From NCBI GenBank assembly GCA_028287135.1, contig JAQBQE010000045.1, forward strand, positions 1 through 43,696: a stretch of DNA of 43,696 nt, given 5' to 3'. Source of the DNA: Myxococcales bacterium (GTDB lineage: Bacteria > Myxococcota_A > Polyangia > Haliangiales > Haliangiaceae). The position numbers and the translations under genes are program-made. Within the stretch, counting starts at the first letter, position 1. Each line of letters starts with the position of its first letter. The notes under the pieces were generated by a model, which made no database searches, was not told the DNA's origin, and saw only the letters and a list, made by a program, of their open reading frames with translations. This document shows, piece by piece, positions 12,005 to 19,020 of the stretch.

Positions 12005-12410
12005 TCAACGGCACATACGGCTCAGCATCCCGACGACTCGGACCAGAAGTTGTTTGGCGCCGTCGAGCTCAGGCCCTGACACGACATCGAGGAAGCGGAC
12101 GACCGTCGATGATCGCGGCGTATTCCATCGCCTCCCCCCGAACGATCGCGTACCGATTGCTTCGATCCGCTGCGCTCGTCTTGCCGACGGCCTCCGCGAT
12201 GTTGAGCGGCACTGACATCGCCGCGCGGCGCCACTGGACTGCAAGCGCCGAATATCCACGGGGAATCTTCGGGATCGCAGCGAACACGAACGCCAGGTGC
12301 TGGATGGCGCACGGATAGACGTCCAGCCTCTCGTAGTCGAGCATCCAGCCTCTATCGGACGCATGCGACCCGGGTTGCGTCCTTCGTTCGTCGTGTACGT
12401 GCACGTGCAC
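12005..12410 (-). pseudogene. Four-helix-bundle (S23/IVS-type) protein, one frameshift
   Basis: The reverse strand encodes a protein of the four-helix-bundle family once named 23S rRNA intervening-sequence (S23) protein: MLDYERLDVYPCAIQHLAF (ATG at 12344), 'RRAAMSVPLNIAEAVGKTS', 'IVRGEAMEYAAIID'. After this the frame breaks at about 12103. A one-base excess in GACGGTCGTC separates it from the continuation 'RFLDVVSGPELDGAKQLL...MLSRMCR' in another frame, ending at 12005. The open frame extends upstream through GTG 12410, inside the right palindromic repeat, giving an MHVHVHDE start. In rRNA intervening sequences this protein has no proven enzymatic role; relatives include the Avd accessory proteins of diversity-generating retroelements, but no reverse transcriptase is nearby. 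Either decayed or a sequencing indel. Confidence 0.75.
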
Positions 12411-12423
12411 GTGGCACGTGCAC
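12391..12423. repeat. Right copy of palindromic CACGTG repeat bounding the S23 unit
   Basis: The same perfect palindrome ACGTGCACGTGCACGT lies at 12397-12412, followed by a further GGCACGTGCAC. It is 408 bp from the left copy. The GTG start of the extended four-helix-bundle frame lies inside it. Confidence 0.75.
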
Positions 12424-12429
12424 GGATCA

Positions 12430-13227
12430 TCAGCGCGCGGGATCGAACGCGGTCACGCGCCGCAGGAACGACGCATCGAGGTACTCGCGCTTGATCACCT
12501 CGGCCATCTCCTCGGCCGTGGCGAACCGCTCGTAGTCGATCCGGATCACCGGGATCACCTTCGAGATGCTCTCGATGAACTCCTGATAGCCGTCGTGCAG
12601 CGCCTGCAGGTAGCCGAGCTCGATCTTCGACTCGACGTCGCGGCTGCGCGAGCGGATCCGATCCGCCGACGCCTTCGGCGAGACATCGAGGAACACGATC
12701 ACGCTCGGCTTGCACATGAAGTTGCTCATGTTGCGGAACAGCTGGACGTACGTGCGGTAGTCGCGGTCGGCCATCAGGCCGGTCTTGGCGAGCATCTTCG
12801 CGAAGATCGAGTCCTCGTAGATCGTGCGGTCCTGCACGGCAGAGCGACCGCGCCAGATGATCTCCTGGTGCTGCTGGAACCGGCGGTTCAGCAGGTACAC
12901 CTGCATCGCGAACGAGTGCCGCGCGGTGTCTGCGTAGAAGTCGGCGAGGTACTCGTTGTCGGCGACCGGCTCGTAATACGTGTCGATGCCGAGGTGATCG
13001 CCGAGCGCCTTCGCGAGCGTGGACTTGCCCGCGCCGATCATCCCGGCGATGCCGATGAAGATGTTGCCCCACCCGCCCTCGAGAGGGCGGGTCGAACTGA
13101 CGTCCGGCGCCACCGCGCCACGCGCATTCGTCGGTCCCGAGCCATCGGCGAGCGGGTGGCGTCCAGCAGGACGCGCGATCGGTTCGACGAGCTCGGATGC
13201 AGGGGTCATCAACGGGTCGGGCAGCAC
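12430..13227 (-). CDS. Deoxynucleoside kinase
   Basis: This 265-residue P-loop kinase belongs to the deoxynucleoside kinase (dGK/dCK/dNK) family. 'NIFIGIAGMIGAGKSTLAKAL' (~54-73) is the Walker A loop. 'YEPVADNEYLADFY' holds the Glu that binds the sugar. 'QDRTIYEDSIFAKML' is the DR(S/T) motif, and 'RSRSRDVESKIELGYLQALHDGY' is the Arg-rich LID region. It phosphorylates deoxynucleosides using ATP for the salvage pathway; the base specificity cannot be read. The first ~50 residues before the P-loop are not conserved-looking, so the true start may be internal (a second Met lies at 13209). It stands alone, just outside the S23 repeat. Confidence 0.9.
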   Translation of the reverse strand: MLPDPLMTPASELVEPIARPAGRHPLADGSGPTNARGAVAPDVSSTRPLEGGWGNIFIGIAGMIGAGKSTLAKALGDHLGIDTYYEPVADNEYLADFYADTARHSFAMQVYLLNRRFQQHQEIIWRGRSAVQDRTIYEDSIFAKMLAKTGLMADRDYRTYVQLFRNMSNFMCKPSVIVFLDVSPKASADRIRSRSRDVESKIELGYLQALHDGYQEFIESISKVIPVIRIDYERFATAEEMAEVIKREYLDASFLRRVTAFDPAR

Positions 13228-13282
13228 GTCGCGCAGCCTGCCAGAGCGCTATGACATCAACCGCGTCGCAGGTCCGGAGTGG

Positions 13283-13459
13283 TCAGCGTCGGCCCTTGAA
13301 GCCCATCATGCCCTGCATCACGCTCTCGCTGGCCTCGGCGATCTCGCCCGCCTCGCGCAGGCGGTCGGCGCAGTCCGCACACATCTTGCGCGCCTTGCCC
13401 CCGACCTTGACGGACACGAGCTTGTCGACCTCGTCCTTGCATTCACGGCATGCCGGCAT
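13283..13459 (-). CDS. Small CxxC zinc-ribbon-like protein
   Basis: A 58-residue frame starts at ATG 13459: MPACRECKDEVDKLVSVKVG, then 'KARKMCADCADRLREAGEIA', and ends 'MQGMMGFKGRR'. Two CxxC pairs (C4/C7 and C27/C30) about 20 residues apart suggest one bound zinc, followed by a helix. It lies between the deoxynucleoside kinase and the acyl-CoA dehydrogenase on the same strand. The protein-like composition and the clean fit between neighbours support it as real. Similar small 'CREC..CADC' proteins occur in myxobacteria, but the role is unknown. Confidence 0.7.
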   Translation of the reverse strand: MPACRECKDEVDKLVSVKVGGKARKMCADCADRLREAGEIAEASESVMQGMMGFKGRR

Positions 13460-13477
13460 GGGTCGATTCTAGACCAG

Positions 13478-14620
13478 CTACTTGCCGCCGAGCACGTTGC
13501 GAGCGATCACGACGCGCTGGATCTGCGACGTCCCCTCGTAGATCTGCAGCAGCTTCGCGTCCCGCATCAGCTTCTCGACCGGGTACTCCTTCGTGTAGCC
13601 GTAACCACCGAAGATCTGGACCGCGTCGGTCGACGCCCGCATCGCCGCATCCGCGCCGTACGCCTTGGCGTACGCCGACGTGATCGCCGAGAGGTCCCCC
13701 TTGTCGACCTGCCACGCAGCCTTGTGGGTCAGCAGGCGGGTCGCCTCGTACGAGATCGCCATCTCGGCGAGCATGAACTGGATCGCCTGGTGCTGCGCGA
13801 TCGGGACGCCGAACGTCTTGCGCTCGAGGGCATACGCACGGCTCTCCTCGAGGGAGCGCCGGATCACGCCTGCCGCGGTCGCCGCGATCCACGGACGCGA
13901 GCGATCGAACGTCTTCATCGCGACCTTGAAGCCGGAGTCCTCGGTGCCGACGAGCGCGCTCTTCGGGATCTTGCAGTCCTCGAAGATCACGTCGGTCGTG
14001 TTCGAGGCACGCTGCCCCATCTTGTCTTCCTTGCGACCGGCCTTGACGCCCGGGTTGTTCGCATCGACGACGAAGCACGCGATGCCCTTGTGCTTCATCG
14101 CCGGATCGAACGTCGCGAACACGGTGTAGAAGCCAGCGACGCCGCCGTTCGTGATCCAGCGCTTCTGGCCGTTGAGCACGTAGTCGTCACCATGGCGGGT
14201 GACGCGCGTCCGCATACCTGCGACATCGGAGCCCGCATCGGGCTCGGAGCAGCAGTACGCGCAGAACGTGAGCTCCGAGGTCAGGCGCGACAGGTACTGC
14301 TTCTTCTGCTCCTCGCTACCGGCGACCAGCAGCGGCGTGGCACCGAGCGAGTTCGCGGCCATCGAGGTGTTGATCCCCGAGCAGCCGAACGAGACCTCCT
14401 CCTGCACGAGGCAGTTGTCGAGGCAGCTTCCGCCGAGACCACCGTAGGCCTCGGGGATCTCGATGTTCATCAACCCGGTCTCCCAGGCCCGCTTCAGGAT
14501 CTCCCTGGGGAACTCGCCCGTCTCGTCATGATGCGAAGCGCGCGGGATGATCTCCTTGCGCGTGAACTCGCGTGCAGTGGAGACGAGGGCGTCCTGCTCT
14601 TCCGTGAAGCTCATGTCCAT
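13478..14620 (-). CDS. Acyl-CoA dehydrogenase
   Basis: This 380-residue enzyme belongs to the medium/short-chain acyl-CoA dehydrogenase family. N-terminal helices ('FTEEQDALVSTAREFTRKEI') are followed by the FAD-binding signature 'CSEPDAGSDVAGM', the strand domain 'GQKRWITNGGVAGFYTVFA', and C-terminal helices with 'GVPIAQHQAIQFMLAEMA'. The catalytic base is in 'IYEGTSQIQRVVIARNVLGGK' (Glu before GTSQIQ). It oxidises acyl-CoA to trans-2-enoyl-CoA and passes electrons to ETF, in fatty-acid or branched-chain degradation; the chain length is not determinable. The start could be Met1 or Met3. It stands apart from other beta-oxidation genes here and diverges from a kinase 58 bases away. Confidence 0.95.
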   Translation of the reverse strand: MDMSFTEEQDALVSTAREFTRKEIIPRASHHDETGEFPREILKRAWETGLMNIEIPEAYGGLGGSCLDNCLVQEEVSFGCSGINTSMAANSLGATPLLVAGSEEQKKQYLSRLTSELTFCAYCCSEPDAGSDVAGMRTRVTRHGDDYVLNGQKRWITNGGVAGFYTVFATFDPAMKHKGIACFVVDANNPGVKAGRKEDKMGQRASNTTDVIFEDCKIPKSALVGTEDSGFKVAMKTFDRSRPWIAATAAGVIRRSLEESRAYALERKTFGVPIAQHQAIQFMLAEMAISYEATRLLTHKAAWQVDKGDLSAITSAYAKAYGADAAMRASTDAVQIFGGYGYTKEYPVEKLMRDAKLLQIYEGTSQIQRVVIARNVLGGK

Positions 14621-14678
14621 GGCGCTCGGATGCTATCACCTGGTGGGGCACACGGCTGCTGGTGCTAGGCTTCGGTCG

Positions 14679-15470
14679 ATGGAGGCGTTCGGCGACTGGC
14701 AGCTCGACTCGCTGATCGCCGTCGGCGGCCTCGGCGAGGTATGGCGTGCGAGGAAGACCGGGGACGTCCACGCCCTCAAGCGGCTCCACACGCACCTTGC
14801 TCGCAACGAGGAGGGTCGAACGCAGTTCGCCGTCGAGCAATTGCTGACCACCACCCTGCCCCGCCACCCGGGTGTCGTGCACGCCGTCGAGGCCGGTGAG
14901 GTCGAGGGCCGGCCCTACATCGCGCTCGACCTCGCCCCGGGCGAGGACCTCCGGCGAATCATCGCGCCGGCCGCGACCAAGCAGACCGCGACGCCACCGA
15001 AGGTGATGGTGCCGCGTGCGCGCGCGGTCGCGATCGTCGCCCGGGCCTGCGAGGCGGTCGCCCACCTTCACGACCACGGCTGGGTCCACGGCGACGTCAA
15101 TCCGGGCAACCTCGTCGTCGACGACGACGATCGGGTCATGCTCGTCGACCTCGGTATCGCCCGGGCGATCGGCGAGGCCGGCGCGGTGCGCGGCACGCAC
15201 GCGTACATGGCGCCCGAGCAGGTCCGCGGCGAGGCCTGGACACGCGCGACCGACGTGTTCGCACTCGGCGTCGTGCTCTGGGAGCTCGCCGCCAGTGCTC
15301 GCCTGTTCCATCGCGGCCCGCCGTGGTTGTCGATGGCCGCGGTCGTCGAGGCGCCCGCACCGGCACTGCCGGATCGGGCGCTCGATGCGATCGTGCAGGC
15401 CGCGCTGGCCAAGGATCCGGCGCAGCGGATCGCGACGGCCTCCGAGCTCGCTGCCCGGTTACGCGGCTAA
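14679..15470 (+). CDS. Small divergent Ser/Thr protein kinase
   Basis: A 263-residue protein (MEAFGDWQLDSLIAVGGLGEVW) covers only a kinase domain. It has a Gly loop VGGLGEV, Lys34 (ALKRL), the catalytic loop 'HGDVNPGNLVV' with Asp139, 'VDLGIARA' with Asp157, and 'AYMAPEQVRG'. The usual HRD is HGD and DFG is DLG. Loss of the Arg suggests no need for activation-loop phosphorylation, while the catalytic Asp and Lys remain, so activity is plausible. There is no membrane segment or extra domain, so it should be cytoplasmic. The start was chosen at the ATG giving a normal kinase N-terminus; the frame is open 44 residues upstream. It converges on a lipoprotein gene with a 4-base gap. Confidence 0.88.
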   Translation: MEAFGDWQLDSLIAVGGLGEVWRARKTGDVHALKRLHTHLARNEEGRTQFAVEQLLTTTLPRHPGVVHAVEAGEVEGRPYIALDLAPGEDLRRIIAPAATKQTATPPKVMVPRARAVAIVARACEAVAHLHDHGWVHGDVNPGNLVVDDDDRVMLVDLGIARAIGEAGAVRGTHAYMAPEQVRGEAWTRATDVFALGVVLWELAASARLFHRGPPWLSMAAVVEAPAPALPDRALDAIVQAALAKDPAQRIATASELAARLRG

Positions 15471-15474
15471 CGGT

Positions 15475-16029
15475 TCAGTTCGCGCCGGCAGGGCCGGAAC
15501 CGCCGCTCGTCGGTGCCGGAGGCGGCGGACCGCCCGCGGACATCGTGAGCGCGATCAGCACGAACATCGCGGTGCGCTTGAGGCCCGGGTTCGTGGCGCC
15601 CTCGACGCGCAGCTTCGGCGCATCGGGGTTGCCCCCGACGAGCATGCCGCCGTCGTCGAGCGAGACCGTCTTGCCGTCGATCGTGAACGAGCCGTCCGCG
15701 GCGATGGTGACGCCGACCGGCTTGCCCTGCGCCGTCACCGAGCCGTCCGGCTCGAGCTGCGCGACGACCGTGCCGTTGTCGGTCGTGACGATCTTGCCGT
15801 CGGCCTGGACCTTCGCAGGCGTCTTGCCCTCGACCTCGATCGATCCATCCGCGTGGATCATCAACGCCTCGTTCTTGTTCACGTCGACGAGCTTCATCTC
15901 GGCGAGCTCGAGCTTGGTGCCCGCCTCGGCCGTGACGGCGACCGGCGCGGTCGTCGTCGGTGCGGTGTCCTTCTTGGAGCCACCGCATGCAGCGGCGAAC
16001 AGTACGAGAGCGATCGTGAGCTTGCGCAT
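15475..16029 (-). CDS. Lipoprotein with beta-repeat and late hydrophobic helix
   Basis: A 184-residue protein starts MRKLTIALVLFAAACGGSKK, with lipobox AAAC. The mature part repeats short strands of the form 'IHADGSIEVEGKTPAKVQADGKIVT', 'LEPDGSVTAQGKPVGVTIAADGSFTIDGKTV', i.e. a chain of ADGS/DGK turns suggesting a beta-solenoid or sandwich. A hydrophobic stretch (TAMFVLIALTMSAGG) near residues 155-170 and a Pro/Gly-rich end follow. No family is recognised. It lies downstream of, and separate from, the ccm cluster, with about 200 non-coding bases between. Confidence 0.72.
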   Translation of the reverse strand: MRKLTIALVLFAAACGGSKKDTAPTTTAPVAVTAEAGTKLELAEMKLVDVNKNEALMIHADGSIEVEGKTPAKVQADGKIVTTDNGTVVAQLEPDGSVTAQGKPVGVTIAADGSFTIDGKTVSLDDGGMLVGGNPDAPKLRVEGATNPGLKRTAMFVLIALTMSAGGPPPPAPTSGGSGPAGAN

Positions 16030-16230
16030 GGAAGTCCTTTGGTGAGCGCGGACCCTAACAGGTCCCCGGACGCCACGGTCACTGGAACGAGATTGCGTAG
16101 ATGCCGGTAGCGGGGCCGCTCGGTGGTTTCGGAAACCGCCATCCGCGCACGGTGGTGAGGATGCAGCTCGAGACCGCGGGCTTGCCGAGAGCGGCATGTG
16201 CGTCCGCTCCAGCCTGCGACGATCGCATGC

Positions 16231-16419
16231 CTACATATCGGTACGGGACGACGCCTGGGCCTTCTTGGCGGCGCGCGCTTCACGTGCGGCCTCGCGCTCG
16301 GCATCCCGCTTCTGCTGGAGGTCGAACTGATTGCGAGCCGCGCGAGCGCCGAGGATGAACCCGAGGAACATGCCGATCATCAGCACGCCCGGAATGAACA
16401 GGACGTGGCTCGAGGTCAC
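16231..16419 (-). CDS. Small membrane protein at the end of the ccm cluster
   Basis: A 62-residue protein starts at a GTG that overlaps the stop of the ccmD-like gene (GTGA). It has a hydrophobic helix (HVLFIPGVLMIGMFLGFILGA), then a strongly charged Arg/Ala/Lys/Glu helix ('QQKRDAEREAAREARAAKKAQ'). It is predicted to be a single-pass inner-membrane protein with a cytoplasmic coiled tail. Its overlap with the preceding gene places it in the cytochrome c maturation operon. It could be a small assembly partner of the CcmABCD complex; this is inference from position only. Confidence 0.7.
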   Translation of the reverse strand: MTSSHVLFIPGVLMIGMFLGFILGARAARNQFDLQQKRDAEREAAREARAAKKAQASSRTDM

Positions 16420-16889
16420 TTCGCGGCTGCCTCGAGATCGCGCCGGAGGTTCGCGATCTCGGTCTTGAGGAGCTGCTGCCGGCGCCACAGGAACAGCACG
16501 AACAGCGCGGCGATGATCCACATCGCGGCATAGGAGATCACGACGTGCCGCGAGTTCTCCTTGATCTGCGCGTCCGCATCCGTGTGCGCCTTGAGCGTGT
16601 CGGCATCGCGCTTCTTCTGCGCGGCCTGATCCGCGGTCTCGACGATCGACGCCGCGAACGTGGGATCGCTGTTCATCGCATCGACGCAGGTCTTGCGCAG
16701 ATCGATGGCGCCCGAGGTGGGTGCCGCGGGAACCGGATCGACGGCAGCCGGCGCGGTGGCCGCGGAACCTGCCGCAGGCGCGGCCGAACCGGTGTCCGCG
16801 GCCGAGCCCGTGGCCGAGCCCGTGGGTTGCGCGGACGCGATGCCCACGAGCAGGAGCATCGTGGTGGCGAGGATCGAGATCGATTTCAT
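16416..16889 (-). CDS. CcmD-like heme exporter subunit with secreted N-terminal extension
   Basis: The 157-residue protein starts at ATG 16889, overlapping ccmC by ATGA. A signal peptide ([20 protein letters not shown]) and a Gly/Ser/Ala/Pro-rich linker (~20-60) precede 'RKTCVDAMNSDP' and a charged helix. The last ~45 residues, 'HVVISYAAMWIIAALFVLF' then 'LWRRQQLLKTEIANLRRDLE', fit the CcmD pattern: one membrane helix and an amphipathic tail. CcmD helps release holo-CcmE from CcmABC. The usual CcmD is only about 40-70 residues, so the ~110-residue front part is unusual. The gene's place right after ccmA-B-C supports the assignment. Confidence 0.68.
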   Translation of the reverse strand: MKSISILATTMLLLVGIASAQPTGSATGSAADTGSAAPAAGSAATAPAAVDPVPAAPTSGAIDLRKTCVDAMNSDPTFAASIVETADQAAQKKRDADTLKAHTDADAQIKENSRHVVISYAAMWIIAALFVLFLWRRQQLLKTEIANLRRDLEAAAK

Positions 16890-17599
16890 GACAGCACTCC
16901 TAGATCGAGCCCGCGCTCGCGCAGCTCCCGTAGCTCGCGCTCGGCTCGCGCACTCTGCACGCGCGCGACGACGAGCGCCACGAACCAGCACAGGAACGCG
17001 GCGACGCTGATCCAGAACGCGGCGCGCATGCCGGGTCCCAGGGTGGCGACGACACCTTCGCGACCTGCGGCCGGGTGCGAGTCCTGACCGACCATCTTGT
17101 AGATGAACGGCACGCCGACCATCCCGAAGATCGCCATGCCTGCCGCGATCCGATCCGCGCTCGGGCCCGCGAACCGGCGCACGAGCACGTAGCCGAGCAG
17201 CACGAGCCACAACAGGAGGGACATCGTCAGGCGCGGTTCCCAGTTCCACCAGACATCCCACGCAGCCTTCGCCCACACCGAGCCGGTGACGAGCACGACC
17301 GCACCGAACGCCACGGCAACCTCGGTCGCGGCCATCGCGACGTCGTCCCACTTCGGCTTGCGCGTCTTCAAGAACGCGATCGAGCAGACGCCCGAGACGA
17401 ACACCGCCGCGAACAGCATGAACGCGTGCGCGACGTGGAAGTAGAAGATCTTCTGGTTGTAGAACAGGCTCGAGCCGTTGAGCGCACCGTCGGGGTGGAA
17501 CCCGTACTGCAGGGGCGCCTGCATGAACACGAGCCACACCGCGACCGCGATGCCGACCGCGGCGAGGACGCCGAACACAGGGACGACGAGTTTGTTCAT
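16886..17599 (-). CDS. ccmC: Heme exporter permease CcmC
   Basis: The 237-residue integral membrane protein has six hydrophobic segments. The tryptophan-rich heme-handling motif is '[18 protein letters not shown]' (~114-131), with periplasmic His residues in 'YFHVAHAFM' and 'MVGQDSHP' as axial-ligand candidates. CcmC presents heme to CcmE during cytochrome c maturation. The size and topology are normal. It starts at ATG 17599, overlapping ccmB by four bases, and its stop overlaps the start of the ccmD-like gene. The last ~30 residues are a charged cytoplasmic helix. The order A-B-C-D is the classic one. Confidence 0.95.
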   Translation of the reverse strand: MNKLVVPVFGVLAAVGIAVAVWLVFMQAPLQYGFHPDGALNGSSLFYNQKIFYFHVAHAFMLFAAVFVSGVCSIAFLKTRKPKWDDVAMAATEVAVAFGAVVLVTGSVWAKAAWDVWWNWEPRLTMSLLLWLVLLGYVLVRRFAGPSADRIAAGMAIFGMVGVPFIYKMVGQDSHPAAGREGVVATLGPGMRAAFWISVAAFLCWFVALVVARVQSARAERELRELRERGLDLGVLS

Positions 17600-18276
17600 T
17601 CGATCACCAGGGACTCGAAAGTCCACACGGACAGTACCAGGAACACCGCGTCGTAGATTCCAAGGAACTGGATCCAGTACCAGACGGCGTGGAAGTCCGC
17701 CGGGGTGCTGATCAGGGCCATCGTGGTCTTGGTCCCTGCGACGAACAGCGGGATCAGAAGCGGATACAGGATCACCGGTAGGAGAACGTCGCGCGAGCGG
17801 ACCTTGAGCAAGGTCGCGGCGAACACCGAGCCGACGACCGAGAACCCGATCACCCCGAGGAGGATGACCAGGACGAGCGGCCCGGGGTGGGTGAACAGCG
17901 GCGCACCGAGGAACAGCACGAGCAGCGGCGTGCAGACCGCCGCGACGGCGAGCACGAGGAGCGCGATCGAGATCGCCTTGCCGAGGAACACCGCGAGCCG
18001 CGGCACGGGCGCGAGCAACAGCGCGCGCATCGTGTCGTTCTCGCGCTCCCGATCGAAGGCGCGACCGAGGCCGATCGTGCCCGCGAACGCGATCGCGACC
18101 CACAGCATCCCCGGAGCCGCGCCACGGACCGCGCGCTCGTCACGGGGGAACGCGAACGCGTAGACGACGACGAGCAGCCCGGCGAAGAACGCCATCGTGT
18201 AGAGGATCTCGCGGCTGCGCAGCTCGATGCGCAGGTCCTTCCACGCGACCCGAGCGGCTTGGCGGAGGACAGACAC
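17596..18276 (-). CDS. ccmB: Heme exporter permease CcmB
   Basis: The 226-residue protein has six predicted membrane segments and the CcmB signature: '[20 protein letters not shown]' near the start, '[20 protein letters not shown]' in the first cytoplasmic loop, '[20 protein letters not shown]' later. It pairs with the ATPase CcmA to drive release of heme-loaded CcmE from CcmC. It starts 18 bases after the ccmA stop and ends with a 4-base overlap with ccmC, so the set is translated together. Length is normal. Confidence 0.94.
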   Translation of the reverse strand: MSVLRQAARVAWKDLRIELRSREILYTMAFFAGLLVVVYAFAFPRDERAVRGAAPGMLWVAIAFAGTIGLGRAFDRERENDTMRALLLAPVPRLAVFLGKAISIALLVLAVAAVCTPLLVLFLGAPLFTHPGPLVLVILLGVIGFSVVGSVFAATLLKVRSRDVLLPVILYPLLIPLFVAGTKTTMALISTPADFHAVWYWIQFLGIYDAVFLVLSVWTFESLVIE

Positions 18277-18294
18277 GAGGGGCCGTTGTACCAG

Positions 18295-19020
18295 TCAGTT
18301 CGCGTGGCTGTGGTAGAGGTCCTTGAGTTTCTCGTACGAGTACGAGCCGCGGTCCTCGAACACGAGCTGACCGCGCCGCAGGATCGCCACGTGATCCGTG
18401 CGGTCGGCGATCGCCTCGAGATCATGGGTGACGACGACGACGATCGCCCCGCCATCGCGGAGCACCCCGAGCTGCTCACCGAGTGCGAGTGCGCCATCGC
18501 GGTCGAGGCCGGTGAACGGCTCGTCGAGCAGGAGCAGCGACGGCCGGGTCAGCAGCGCGCGAGCGAGGGCGAGCCGCTGGAGCATGCCGCGCGAGTACGT
18601 GCGGGCCACGCGATCGCGGGCCTTGGCATCGAGGCCGACGCGGTCGAGCAGCGTGGCCAACGCGGCCTTGCTGCCATCGACGCCGTAGAGCCCGGCCACC
18701 AGCTCGAGGTTCTCGTGTGCCGTGAGCTCGCCGTAGCAGAGCGAGGCGTGAGCGAGCATCCCGATCTCGCGGCGGACCGCCTCTCCCGTGACCTCGTTAC
18801 CGTTCGAGCGGTAGCTGACGACACCGTCGTTCTGCCGGACGAGCGTCGAGAGGATGCCGAGCAAGGTCGTCTTGCCGGCGCCGTTGTGGCCGAGCAGGGC
18901 GCACATCTTGCCCGCCGTGAGCTCGAGGCTGACGCCGCCGAGTGCGCGCTCGCTGCCGTAGCGCTTGGTGAGCTTCTTGATCTGGACCTGATCGAGCGCA
19001 GCCACGCTTACGCGCCCCAC
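18295..19020 (-). CDS. ccmA: Heme exporter ATPase CcmA
   Basis: A 241-residue ABC ATPase with Walker A GHNGAGKTT, Q-loop region 'EIGMLAHASLCYGELT', signature 'YSRGMLQRLALARAL' (an unusual YSRGM in place of LSxGQ), Walker B 'LLLLDEPFTGLD' and the switch 'VTHD'. With CcmB it powers the heme-relay step of cytochrome c maturation. The ATG at 19020 overlaps the 3' end of the 737-residue gene by 13 bases; a GTG at 19005 is an alternative start that avoids the overlap. Its position directly before ccmB fixes its role. Confidence 0.93.
   Translation of the reverse strand: MGRVSVAALDQVQIKKLTKRYGSERALGGVSLELTAGKMCALLGHNGAGKTTLLGILSTLVRQNDGVVSYRSNGNEVTGEAVRREIGMLAHASLCYGELTAHENLELVAGLYGVDGSKAALATLLDRVGLDAKARDRVARTYSRGMLQRLALARALLTRPSLLLLDEPFTGLDRDGALALGEQLGVLRDGGAIVVVVTHDLEAIADRTDHVAILRRGQLVFEDRGSYSYEKLKDLYHSHAN

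Noticed and set aside
12030..12080. Programmed frameshifting in the S23 gene
   Set aside because: No slippery heptamer or downstream structure is evident at the break, so a simple indel is more likely.
11983..12423. Diversity-generating retroelement (S23/Avd-like protein)
   Set aside because: No reverse transcriptase, template repeat or variable repeat was seen near the gene.
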